Assembly: GCA_964611645.1 (NCBI GenBank)
Contig: CAZTAO010000016.1
Span: 1-64,000 of the forward strand
DNA from: CAZTAO01 sp964611645
GTDB taxonomy: Bacteria > Armatimonadota > UBA5829
Length of the DNA stretch: 64,000 nucleotides
Direction: 5' to 3'
In this document: piece after piece, positions 16,350 to 24,410 of the stretch
How positions within the stretch are numbered: the first letter of the stretch is position 1
How the letters are laid out: every line of letters begins with the position of its first letter
Made by a program: the position numbers and the translations under genes
The notes under the pieces: model-generated
What the model was told of the DNA's origin: nothing
Databases searched by the model: none
What the model saw: only the letters and a program-made list of their open reading frames with translations

Positions 16350-17372
16350 TTAGGCGTTTCTGCAATCGATCAGCACCTTCAGGCTGTGCTCCTGAGGGTT
16401 GGTGAATATCTCAAACGCGCGCGGTCCGTCAGCAAGGGGGACCTTGTGGGTGATGATCTGCTCCAACTCGCTGATCATACCGGCGCAATATGGCAGCGCG
16501 AGATCGTAGTCCTGCCGCGTGTAGACCCTGGACCCGACCATGTCTATCTCTCTGAAGTTCACCTGGCGAAGGTCAACCGGGCGCGCTTCCTTGTGCACAG
16601 CCAGCATCACTATTTGTCCCTTCGGGCGCACCAGTTCCGTCATCTGCGCGGCGGCGGCAGCAGACCCGCTTGCCTCAAACAGCAGGTCGACCCCGTCTCC
16701 GTTGGTCTGTTGCTTGATGAATGGCACTATCTCCTGGGTCTTCAGGTCGATTGGCTCCAGGCCAAACCGCCGGCACATCGACAGGCGGAAGTCATCCATC
16801 TCGGATATAAAGACTCGTGAAGCCCCGCTGGAACGCAGCAGGAGGCCCGTGAGCAGGCCTATGGGGCCTGCGCCGGTAACCAGGACGGTATCGCGATATC
16901 TGAGCTTGCTTTCGCGAATTGCGTGGACGCATACCGCTACTGGCTCGATTAGCGCTGCCACCTCGTCGCTGAGTTCATCCGGGAGTTTGAACAGCATATC
17001 CGGCGGGACCGAAACATACTCCGCCATCGCCCCATCACGGTCTATCCCAAGAAGACGCAGAGTATTGCACACGTGAGAGTTGCCCGTCCGGCACGCGATG
17101 CATCTGCCACAGGAGATGAGCGGATATGCCGTAACTCGATCTCCCGCCGCAAAGCCACGCGAGTTGGCGTCTATAGACTCGATAACGCCCGAGAACTCGT
17201 GGCCGGGAACCAGCGGAGCCTTGGCTCTGGGGTGTTTGCCGCCCACAATCGCCATGTCAGTTCCACAGATCCCCGCGAACGCAACGCGGACAAGCGCTTC
17301 TCCCGGAAGCTGCTTAGCTTCGATATCGCGAACGCTCAGTATCTCGGGTCCTTCGTAAACAAGCGCTTTCAT
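16350..17372 (-). CDS. Zinc-dependent medium-chain dehydrogenase (sorbitol/threonine dehydrogenase-like)
   Basis: A 340-residue MDR enzyme oxidising a secondary alcohol, probably a polyol or sugar acid. The catalytic zinc site shows ICGTD near residue 36 and GHEFSG near 59; a structural zinc loop CGRCIACRTGNSHVC follows near 87-101. The NAD-binding GAGPIGLL is near residue 168. The SDR gene follows after 18 nt, so a two-dehydrogenase sugar pathway is inferred. Substrate undefined. Confidence 0.86.
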   Translation of the reverse strand: MKALVYEGPEILSVRDIEAKQLPGEALVRVAFAGICGTDMAIVGGKHPRAKAPLVPGHEFSGVIESIDANSRGFAAGDRVTAYPLISCGRCIACRTGNSHVCNTLRLLGIDRDGAMAEYVSVPPDMLFKLPDELSDEVAALIEPVAVCVHAIRESKLRYRDTVLVTGAGPIGLLTGLLLRSSGASRVFISEMDDFRLSMCRRFGLEPIDLKTQEIVPFIKQQTNGDGVDLLFEASGSAAAAAQMTELVRPKGQIVMLAVHKEARPVDLRQVNFREIDMVGSRVYTRQDYDLALPYCAGMISELEQIITHKVPLADGPRAFEIFTNPQEHSLKVLIDCRNA

Positions 17373-17402
17373 TGATTGTCACCGTCCCCATCAGAATTCA
17401 AA

Positions 17403-17438
17403 AGCACGGGCGCGGCCTTTTGAGACTGCGCCCGTGCT
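17403..17438 (-). terminator. Rho-independent terminator of rpsA
   Basis: AGCACGGGCGC (17403-17413) pairs with GCGCCCGTGCT (17428-17438), an 11-bp GC-rich stem; on the minus strand it is followed by TTTTG. It lies 38 nt after the rpsA stop. Confidence 0.8.
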
Positions 17439-17476
17439 GTGTTACTACATTGCTGTGCTAATGACCAACCGACGAG

Positions 17477-19090
17477 CTAGGAATCCTTTTTCGTCCGCTT
17501 GGTCGTCTTCTTCGGAGCCTCTTCGGCAGGCTCGCAGACAACTGCGTCCGTCTCACCAACGGCAGCGCAGGTCTCAACTACCACTTCTCCATCGAGGTCA
17601 GCAGCCGGAACTGCCTCCAACTCCACCACCTTTTCTTCCTCAGGCTCCGGGGCTGGATCGCAACTGGCTTCGGCAACCACTTCGGCCGGGTCAACTGGTT
17701 CCGGCTCAAGGTCTGCCGCAGCCACAGGCGCTTCAAATTCTTCAGCAGCCTCAGGCTCCTCGGCGAATGATGACACCAGATCTCCCAGGCCGGCTCCCAG
17801 CATGTCGCCAATTGTGGTGCCGGTTGGCTGGCTGGCCTTCTGTTGATATGTCTGGTACTCGGTCTGTTCGGTATCTCTCTGCTTCTGCTGCATGAGTTGG
17901 CGCACAGACAGAGTCATCCTTCGCTCTTCGGGCCTGACATCCAACACTCTCGCCTCGACCTCGTCGCCTATGCTGATAGCCTCTTCAGGTTTGGATATCC
18001 GCCTGGGCGAAAGCTCGGAGTTGGGTATGAACGCCTCCACTCCACTAAGCTCAACAAATGCTCCCGATGGCGCGAGCCGGGTCACCTTGACCATAATCAC
18101 TTCGCCAGGGGTGTATTTCTTGCGAACATTCTCCCACGGGTCGGGCAGAATCTGGCGCAGGCCGAGCGATACCCGGTTCTGCTCCTTGTTGAGCTTCAAG
18201 ACCACAACCTGCAGCTTCTCGCCAACTTTGACCACTTCTGAAGGATGGCCGATCCTGGTCCAGCTCATCTCGCTGACGTGCAGGAGACCATCTACTCCGC
18301 CAAGGTCTACAAATGCGCCGTAGTCGGTGATCCGTCGAACGACGCCGTCCCGTATCTGTCCCTCCGCGAGAGCTTCCCAAGTTACTTTCCTTGCAGCCTC
18401 ACGTTCTTCGTCCACGGCGAGCCTGTTGGAAAGAACTACCTTGCGGCGCTCCCGGTCGAGTTCGATCACTTTGAACTGAAGGCTCTGCCCAACGAACTTA
18501 TCCAGGTTCTTCATCTTCCCGCCGCTGAGGTGAGAAGCCGGAACGAAGCCCCTGACTCCAAGGTCAACCACCAGCCCGCCCTTGACGCGCTCAGTAACCA
18601 TCGCCTTGATAGTCTCTTTTGTGCTGAATGCCAGCTCAACCTTGTACCACGCATTCATGAAGTCCGCGCGCTTCTTGGACAGAACGGGTCCACCCTCTCG
18701 GCTTTCCTGCTGGAGTATGATCACCCTGATCTTCTCGCCTACCTTGGCAACATCCTCGGGGTTGGCGTTGGGATCAGTTGAAAGCTCCCCGCGTCTGATA
18801 ATCCCCTCAGACTTCGTGCCTATGTCGACGAGGATACTGTCGTTGTCGATGTGAACGACCATTCCCTCCACCACACTGCCACGCGAAAGTCCGCCGCCGC
18901 TTCTGTCCGACGAAGATCCTTCCATCGCGGCCATCGCTTCCGCCATGGACATCTGCTCTTCTACCGGTTCTGTTTCTGCCACAACTTCAGTGGCTTCTTC
19001 CTCAGGTTGATCGGCTGGATTCGCGTTGAACGGTGTTTCCGCAAGTTCGCGGACGGCGTCGAGGTCTTTGTCGGTTCTTTCTTCAGACAT
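17477..19090 (-). CDS. rpsA: Ribosomal protein S1 (four S1 domains, acidic tail)
   Basis: RNA-binding protein that helps 30S subunits load mRNA. It has an acidic N-terminal segment (to about residue 60), then four S1 RNA-binding domains starting at about 65, 150, 240 and 325, each with the VxxGxVxxIxxxGxxVxxG pattern; the third (GVVRRITDYGAFVDLGG) is the best conserved. The last roughly 130 residues are a Glu/Ala/Pro-rich low-complexity tail ending in a basic TKKTTKRTKKDS. A start two codons inside the longest frame is chosen because GGAG is then 9 nt upstream. Four-domain S1 proteins are usual outside Proteobacteria, which have six. Confidence 0.9.
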   Translation of the reverse strand: MSEERTDKDLDAVRELAETPFNANPADQPEEEATEVVAETEPVEEQMSMAEAMAAMEGSSSDRSGGGLSRGSVVEGMVVHIDNDSILVDIGTKSEGIIRRGELSTDPNANPEDVAKVGEKIRVIILQQESREGGPVLSKKRADFMNAWYKVELAFSTKETIKAMVTERVKGGLVVDLGVRGFVPASHLSGGKMKNLDKFVGQSLQFKVIELDRERRKVVLSNRLAVDEEREAARKVTWEALAEGQIRDGVVRRITDYGAFVDLGGVDGLLHVSEMSWTRIGHPSEVVKVGEKLQVVVLKLNKEQNRVSLGLRQILPDPWENVRKKYTPGEVIMVKVTRLAPSGAFVELSGVEAFIPNSELSPRRISKPEEAISIGDEVEARVLDVRPEERRMTLSVRQLMQQKQRDTEQTEYQTYQQKASQPTGTTIGDMLGAGLGDLVSSFAEEPEAAEEFEAPVAAADLEPEPVDPAEVVAEASCDPAPEPEEEKVVELEAVPAADLDGEVVVETCAAVGETDAVVCEPAEEAPKKTTKRTKKDS

Positions 19091-19263
19091 AGTCATTCAC
19101 TCCTCTTTGGCGCTCTGCATAGAATGCAAAGCTGCACATTGGTCTGGGTGGGAAGACGCTCTTTCTCCCCAACATTTCGTATGTCCACCTGTCGCGAGAC
19201 GGTAGCTTCTAGCCCCGGCAGGCGTAAACATAGTCGGTCGGGCCACAAATAGCCCAACTAGGT

Positions 19264-19292
19264 ATTATATTATACCCAGCATCTACAGTCAA
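19264..19292 (-). promoter_or_regulatory. Promoter of rpsA
   Basis: On the minus strand TTGACT (19287-19292), 17-nt spacer, TATAAT (19264-19269); a second overlapping TATAAT lies at 19269-19274. It leaves a leader of about 165 nt containing short GC hairpins. Confidence 0.75.
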
Positions 19293-19294
19293 TT

Positions 19295-20029
19295 TCACCA
19301 TGGAGTTCGAGAAAATGCCTCACGAACTCTAGCCAGATCTTCAGGCGTATCCACACCCATTGGGCGATTGCTGATCGGTATCATCTTGATGCGTCTTCCG
19401 TTTTCCAACACCCTAAGCTGCTCAAGGCACTCCACACGTTCCAGAACGCCCGCGGGCATGGAGGCATACTCAAGCAGGAAACGCCTGGTGTACGTGTACA
19501 TTCCGACGTGGCCCCACATCTGGGAATCCGGCTGCGGTTTGCGCTGAAAGGGAATCGGAGACCGTGAGAAGAACATCGCCCAGTTCTTGCAGTCCACTAC
19601 CACCTTCACCAGGTTCGGGTCCTTAGCCTCTTCAGGATCGATGGCAAACATGAGGCTTGCCATTTCAACGCTGCTGTCCAGATCGAAGGGCCTCACAGCA
19701 GCATCGATGGACGCTGGATCGATGAGTGGCTCATCTCCCTGAACATTCACAATGACCTCTTCTTCAAGGCCAGAAGCTACTTCCGCAATGCGGTCTGTTC
19801 CGGACTGATGGCTATCGCTGGTCATTGCGGCCTCTCCACCAAAACCTCGAACAGCCTCGAAGATCTCACGGTCACAGGTCGCCACGATCACTCTCGAGAC
19901 AAGCGAGGCCTGGGAGACGCGTTCGTAGACCCTCTGCACCATCGGTTTGCCGCAGATATCCAACAAGGGCTTGCCAGGCAGTCTCGTGGCCGCCATCCTG
20001 ACAGGGACTATAGCAACAGCTCGCAACAT
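19295..20029 (-). CDS. kdsB: 3-deoxy-manno-octulosonate cytidylyltransferase (CMP-Kdo synthetase)
   Basis: Activates Kdo with CTP for lipid A-core assembly, so it marks an LPS-type outer membrane. The 244-residue product starts MLRAVAIVPVRMAATRLPGKPL, with the nucleotidyltransferase motif PxRxxxxRLPGKPL, then VNVQGDEPLID near residue 96 and GMYTYTRRFL later. The ATG at 20029 is chosen because AGGAG lies 4 nt upstream and it follows the dprA stop by 8 nt. Other Kdo genes are not in the window. Family length is about 245-255. Confidence 0.93.
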   Translation of the reverse strand: MLRAVAIVPVRMAATRLPGKPLLDICGKPMVQRVYERVSQASLVSRVIVATCDREIFEAVRGFGGEAAMTSDSHQSGTDRIAEVASGLEEEVIVNVQGDEPLIDPASIDAAVRPFDLDSSVEMASLMFAIDPEEAKDPNLVKVVVDCKNWAMFFSRSPIPFQRKPQPDSQMWGHVGMYTYTRRFLLEYASMPAGVLERVECLEQLRVLENGRRIKMIPISNRPMGVDTPEDLARVREAFSRTPW

Positions 20030-20036
20030 AGAGCTC

Positions 20037-21137
20037 CTACACCACCCGGACAAACGCATTGCCCGGTACTCGCTTCACGAAGTTCTTCATTTCGAGGATG
20101 GTGAGAGTCCCCGACACCATCGGCGCGGGAAGCCCACAAGCGTTAATGATCTCATCCATTTGCACCGGGTCCAGCGAAAGCAGGGCGATGATCTGGCGTT
20201 CGGCTTCAGTCAGGTTCCCCATCGGAAGCGCCAACTGCTTGGCCGGAGACTCCTCGCCGGCATCGATACCGAGCTCTTGGAAGACGTCCAGCGCCGACTC
20301 GACGAGCCTTGCGCCGTCTTTGATAAGCTTGTGACACCCGGAGTTCCTGTCGTCATCGACGTTTCCAGGCACTGCGTAGACGTCCCTGCCCTGCTCTGCC
20401 GCGTAGCTCGCAGTGATCAAGGCTCCTGAAGCCTCGGGGCTCTGGCATACCAGCACACCAAGGCTCATACCGCTGATCAGACGATTGCGTGGCGGAAAAC
20501 GCCAAGGCTCAGGTGTGCTGCCAAGTGGGAATTCAGAGATCACTGCGCCGGATTCGGCAACTGCCGCAAACAAGGCCTTGTTCTCGGCAGGGTAGTTCAC
20601 ATCAACACCACAACCAAGAACAACAACTGTTCTGCCGCCGGCAGCCAGCGCGCCTTTGTGGGCAGCGGTATCTATGCCCCGGGCGCCCCCGCTGATGACC
20701 GTTAGCCCGCGCGCGGCCAGATCCCCTGCAATTCTCTCAGCCAGGGAACGACCATAGTTGTTGGCTCTGCGCGACCCCACAATGGCAATGCTCAGAGAGT
20801 CGGCCTCAGTTATCTCACCTTTGACGTACAAGAGAACTGGAGGATCGTATATCTGCTTGAGTCTGGAGGGGTAATCCGGGTCCATGATCGGGAGGATGGA
20901 TATGCCGTCTCGTTCCAGAAGACCGAGATCACGCTCAACTGCCGCAGGTTCGGGGGCCAGGACCTTTGAACGGCCTTTGTCCGTCAGACCCTCTACCGCT
21001 CGCAACTCTGTTTCCGATGCGGCGAATACAGCCTCAGGGCTGCCGAAGCGCTCAATCAGCACTCCGGCAGCCCTAGGCGACAATTCCATTCTACTCAAGC
21101 GCAACCATGCGCGCATATTCTCGACCGACATCACCAT
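20037..21137 (-). CDS. dprA: DNA processing protein DprA/Smf
   Basis: Protects incoming single-stranded DNA and loads RecA during transformation. The 366-residue protein has an N-terminal SAM/helix-hairpin-helix region (to about 75), the Rossmann-like DprA core with IAIVGSRRANNYG near 117, SGGARGIDTAAHKGAL near 147, and PPRNRLISG near 216, and a C-terminal winged helix (about 300-366). All three parts are present, so the gene looks intact. kdsB follows after 8 nt. The Shine-Dalgarno sequence for the ATG at 21137 is weak, so a start a few codons later is possible. Confidence 0.93.
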   Translation of the reverse strand: MVMSVENMRAWLRLSRMELSPRAAGVLIERFGSPEAVFAASETELRAVEGLTDKGRSKVLAPEPAAVERDLGLLERDGISILPIMDPDYPSRLKQIYDPPVLLYVKGEITEADSLSIAIVGSRRANNYGRSLAERIAGDLAARGLTVISGGARGIDTAAHKGALAAGGRTVVVLGCGVDVNYPAENKALFAAVAESGAVISEFPLGSTPEPWRFPPRNRLISGMSLGVLVCQSPEASGALITASYAAEQGRDVYAVPGNVDDDRNSGCHKLIKDGARLVESALDVFQELGIDAGEESPAKQLALPMGNLTEAERQIIALLSLDPVQMDEIINACGLPAPMVSGTLTILEMKNFVKRVPGNAFVRVV

Positions 21138-21179
21138 CCGGCGCCAATCACTCCATCCATCGTTTGTCTCTTTCAGCTA

Positions 21180-22907
21180 CTAGGGAGGAGGAGGCGTTCC
21201 ACCCGGGCCCGTTTCGCCAGGTCCCGGCGCTGGTGGTGGCGGGGGTGGCGGAGGTGGAGGGAAAGCCCCGGAGTTCCCTCCGGTGTTGGGATTCGGGGAA
21301 ACCGATCCTCCCGAGCCTGATTCAGTAGTGGCTTCAGGAGTGGAACTCTCCACAGTCATCTTGGACGGAGGCAGCACCGAAGAATCCGACGTGAAGCTCC
21401 ACTCGTGGCTCATCACGTTGCCGAAGTAGTCCTTCGCCATCACCTTGAACTTGTGCGCGCCGTCGTCGATGCGATCCTTCGTCTTGCATGTGACCTTGTT
21501 GTAGGCGCTCTTCCTGTAGCTGGTATTGCTTGGCTGGGTGTCGACCTCGTGCGTCAGCACCTCGCCATCCAACATAACCACAACAGAACTCATGTCCACA
21601 CCGCTCACAGGGTCCATCAGCCACATCGACATTTCAAGCGGCGGGAAACTCGATGTCCTGGAGCCCTCGGCCGGCTGAACCGCGTAGGCTTTGGGAGCGC
21701 AACTATCCGGCGCCGAGTTGGTGAAGCAGCGCAGGATGCCGTCATTGCCGGCGATCAGGAGGTTGCCATTTGCGGGGGTCGGCGAAGCTCTTACCGGCAC
21801 CGGTTCCAGTGTCCAGTCATCAGGCACGTTGCCGCACTGATACCGCCAGAGCATTCTGCCGTCATCCGGGCTCAACGCACATACCGAACCATCTATGGTA
21901 ACAACAAACAGAGCGTTTCCACACAGAACCGGGCTGGAATCGGTCGGGACTCTCAGATCCACGGGCCTAGGCCATTTTCGCCTCACTTCCCTGAGGCTGA
22001 TGCTATAACCGTTGACCTTGCCGTCCTTGGTGCAGACATACAGGCTTTGGCCGTCAGTTGCAGGAGTGCTCGCCGGCTCGGAGGGCAGACCAATAAACCA
22101 TCTCTGCGCGCCGCTTCTCACCGCAAGTCCGTACACCGCGTTGCCCAAAGCAAGGATGACTGTGGACTCCACGATAATCGGGGATGTATCAATAGCCGAC
22201 ACCGGAAGCCTCTGTGTCCATCGGAGCTTTCCGGACGAGGCATTGAGCCCGAGCAGGTTCCCGTCGAAAGTACTGGCAATTACCATACCTGAGCCGACCG
22301 CAAGACCTACCGATATGTCGCCCTGCGAGTCAAACGGCTTTGGCCACAGTGGAGCCCCGGTCGCCGCGTTCCACGCGTAAAGCCCGCCTTCGGTATCACC
22401 AGCATAGACAGTGTTGTCTGAGACAACAGCCGGGCACCTGACTCCACCCGTTGTGGGCCGCCACCATTCCAGCTTGCCGGTGTCTGCCCTGATACAGTAA
22501 AACCGCTTGTCGCCGGTCCCGAAATAAAGGAATCCTCCGCTGTAGGCAGGAGTTCCCCTCACGTATGCGGGTATGGGCTTGTCTATCGGGAATACCCACT
22601 TTACGGCTCCAGTATCCAGATAGATACCGTATACTCTGTCGCCTGCCGCGTAGTAGACCATGTCTTTCACGACAATTGCCGAAGCTGTGAGTTTGCTGGC
22701 GCCGTTGAATTCGTAGGAGTTGAAGACTCTCTTGCGGTAAGCCGTGTCGTCGAACTGCCATTTCACGGCAAGGGGCAAAGCTACTTTCTCGGGACTGCTG
22801 CTTGTCTGCAGCGGGTCATACCTGCCCATGAGGAAATCAGCGCGCGCGCTAACCGCTCCGAAAAGAAACGTGAGCAGTCCAACAGCAGCCATAAACCGGT
22901 AAACCAT
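21180..22907 (-). CDS. Secreted PQQ-type beta-propeller protein with poly-proline tail
   Basis: A 575-residue secreted protein. The ATG at 22907 follows GGAGG by 7 nt and begins a signal peptide (MVYRFMAAVGLLTFLFGAVSARA). The body is built from repeated blades with AxDxxTGxxxW-type motifs, such as YLDTGAVKWVF, RADTGKLEWW, NAATGAPLW and NASSGKLRW, as in PQQ-like/BamB propellers. An Ig-like segment (PAEGSRTSSFPPLEMSMWL to SHEWSFTSDS) follows, then a Gly/Ser linker and ten consecutive prolines. No quinone-ligand set is evident, so a binding or scaffold role is more likely than dehydrogenase activity. Confidence 0.8.
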   Translation of the reverse strand: MVYRFMAAVGLLTFLFGAVSARADFLMGRYDPLQTSSSPEKVALPLAVKWQFDDTAYRKRVFNSYEFNGASKLTASAIVVKDMVYYAAGDRVYGIYLDTGAVKWVFPIDKPIPAYVRGTPAYSGGFLYFGTGDKRFYCIRADTGKLEWWRPTTGGVRCPAVVSDNTVYAGDTEGGLYAWNAATGAPLWPKPFDSQGDISVGLAVGSGMVIASTFDGNLLGLNASSGKLRWTQRLPVSAIDTSPIIVESTVILALGNAVYGLAVRSGAQRWFIGLPSEPASTPATDGQSLYVCTKDGKVNGYSISLREVRRKWPRPVDLRVPTDSSPVLCGNALFVVTIDGSVCALSPDDGRMLWRYQCGNVPDDWTLEPVPVRASPTPANGNLLIAGNDGILRCFTNSAPDSCAPKAYAVQPAEGSRTSSFPPLEMSMWLMDPVSGVDMSSVVVMLDGEVLTHEVDTQPSNTSYRKSAYNKVTCKTKDRIDDGAHKFKVMAKDYFGNVMSHEWSFTSDSSVLPPSKMTVESSTPEATTESGSGGSVSPNPNTGGNSGAFPPPPPPPPPPAPGPGETGPGGTPPPP

Positions 22908-23019
22908 GTAGTTTCCTCCACGAGCCAAGGATAGGAACTTCGATTGCTTGATTATACCGCCAACACATTGACAGGTCAACAAGGCATGTGCGGTCGAGAG
23001 CACACAATGTCGAAAACAG

Positions 23020-23052
23020 GCGCACTGGGCTGAGCGATACAGCCCAGTGCGC
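23020..23052 (-). terminator. Rho-independent terminator of the encapsulin operon
   Basis: A perfect 12-bp stem, 23020-23031 with 23041-23052, around a 9-nt loop, 10 nt after the encapsulin stop. On the minus strand it is followed by CTGTTTTC. Confidence 0.8.
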
Positions 23053-23061
23053 TGCCAAAAT

Positions 23062-23868
23062 CTACTTCTTCAGAACACAGACCGATTCGGGCACCCTTAT
23101 CCTGGGAACTAGGCTCTCGCCGATAATGAAGTCGAAGCCGGAGCCTGTGGGCCCAACGTATCCGACCGTCATATCCAATCCCAAGACGATAGTCGCGAAC
23201 TGCTTTCCAGCGGCCATCAACACTCCGCCGGATTTGAGAGACGCAGCCTTGACGACATTGCCGCCCACGATCTCAGTCACGTGATCCAGTTCAGTTCGCC
23301 CGGATCCTCCCGGGTATACTCTGAACAGTCCATTATACAGCGCGGGAGCCAATGCCAGAGTGTATGGACCCTGGAAGCCCGCCTCATCCATTCCAGTGAC
23401 GGCTCGAACTATGTCGTTTGCCGCCGCCCCGGACTCATCCCAACTGCCGATTTTCAGGTTTCTGGCGCCGGGTGCGTTCAACAGGCCCCCGATGCCCAGC
23501 GCTTTGGAGCCATCAAAGACCAGCGCGTCCTCAGCGGCGGCAAGTGCGAAGGCAGCTTTGGTGATTGCCGAAGCATCGATGGGCATCCCCGTGGCCTCAA
23601 AGGCCGCCAGATCGCGCTGATTCAGCGAGAATGAGACCTGCATCATCGGCACCGGGATCGAAGCAGCGGCGGCAATGATCAAGTCCCCCGAAGGAGTGAT
23701 GGTATCCCCAAGAGCAATGCTCTTTAGCTCAATTCCGTAAGGGCCTTCTATGTCCAGCAGCCTTCTGCCGATAAGTCGGCTCCTCGCTGCTCCTATAACT
23801 ACACTATCCAGCATTTCCCAGACAACGCCGCCGAAAGGCGCGTCTGCTCGTCCGAAGTATTCGCTCAT
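23062..23868 (-). CDS. Encapsulin shell protein (family 1)
   Basis: Shell-forming protein with the HK97 phage-capsid fold that assembles into icosahedral nanocompartments. The 268-residue product has features of family 1 shells: an N-terminal helix with FGGVVWEMLDSVVIGAARSRLIGRRLLDI, GPYGIELKSIALG, and the C-terminal YVGPTGSGFDFIIGESLVPRIRVPESVCVL. Length matches family members (about 265-270). It lies 28 nt after a ferritin-like gene whose C-terminus carries a cargo-loading peptide, so the pair should form an iron-storing compartment. No phage genes are nearby, so a prophage capsid is unlikely. Confidence 0.9.
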   Translation of the reverse strand: MSEYFGRADAPFGGVVWEMLDSVVIGAARSRLIGRRLLDIEGPYGIELKSIALGDTITPSGDLIIAAAASIPVPMMQVSFSLNQRDLAAFEATGMPIDASAITKAAFALAAAEDALVFDGSKALGIGGLLNAPGARNLKIGSWDESGAAANDIVRAVTGMDEAGFQGPYTLALAPALYNGLFRVYPGGSGRTELDHVTEIVGGNVVKAASLKSGGVLMAAGKQFATIVLGLDMTVGYVGPTGSGFDFIIGESLVPRIRVPESVCVLKK

Positions 23869-23896
23869 TTTACCAGACCGTCCTTTCCTTGGTCGA

Positions 23897-24259
23897 TTAT
23901 TCCTTCAGTGATCCCACTGTCAGGGCGCCGACTGAGTCGGCCTCGTCGGATGTCTCCGCCAGCCCCAGAGAAGCCGCCAGTTCCCGCACCTCATCGAAGC
24001 CCTCTTCGAGAAACGCGGACTCATCCGCGAGCAGCATTTTGAGCAATTGCGTAAGCTCACCTACATGAACACGCTCTTCATTGGCGATGTCCGTAAGCAC
24101 CGCCCTGGCGAGTTCGTTGTCCGTCGCGTCAGCATGCGCCATATACACACTGATCGCTTCAAGTTCGCTGGCCAAGTCCATTCGAATGGCTCGGGCCAGT
24201 TCGCCCAGGTTCATCTTCCTGGGCACATTGTTTGGAAACGCATTGGCGAAAGCAGGCAA
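23897..24259 (-). CDS. Encapsulated ferritin-like protein (EncFtn cargo)
   Basis: Ferroxidase cargo that oxidises Fe(II) at a dimer interface inside the encapsulin shell. A TTG start at 24259 is chosen because GGAGG lies 6 nt upstream, giving 120 residues. With that start the predicted iron ligands fall at Glu32 (SELEAIS), Glu62 and His65 (EERVH), the positions I recall for Rhodospirillum rubrum EncFtn. The last residues LTVGSLKE match the encapsulin docking peptide pattern. A longer in-frame ATG start at 24280 or 24397 lacks a good Shine-Dalgarno. Co-transcribed with the shell gene 28 nt downstream. Confidence 0.88.
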   Translation of the reverse strand: MPAFANAFPNNVPRKMNLGELARAIRMDLASELEAISVYMAHADATDNELARAVLTDIANEERVHVGELTQLLKMLLADESAFLEEGFDEVRELAASLGLAETSDEADSVGALTVGSLKE

Positions 24260-24410
24260 ATCGCACCTCCACACTAACATTTTTGCAGTCGGTGTTATTA
24301 TTACCCTTCGCGCACACTCATTGAAACCCTTGAGTCTGACAGTGCCCCCGTCGGTCCGTACGGCCGACGAGGGCAACTCAACTAAAGCACGACTCAAGAT
24401 CCCTTGCCGC

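Noticed and set aside
23062..24259. Prophage capsid gene
   Set aside because: The fold is phage-like, but no terminase, portal or tail gene is near, and a cargo gene with docking tail is adjacent.
24260..24397. Longer start for the ferritin-like gene (ATG at 24397 or 24280)
   Set aside because: Neither has a good Shine-Dalgarno, and the TTG at 24259 has GGAGG 6 nt upstream and places the iron ligands at the expected positions.
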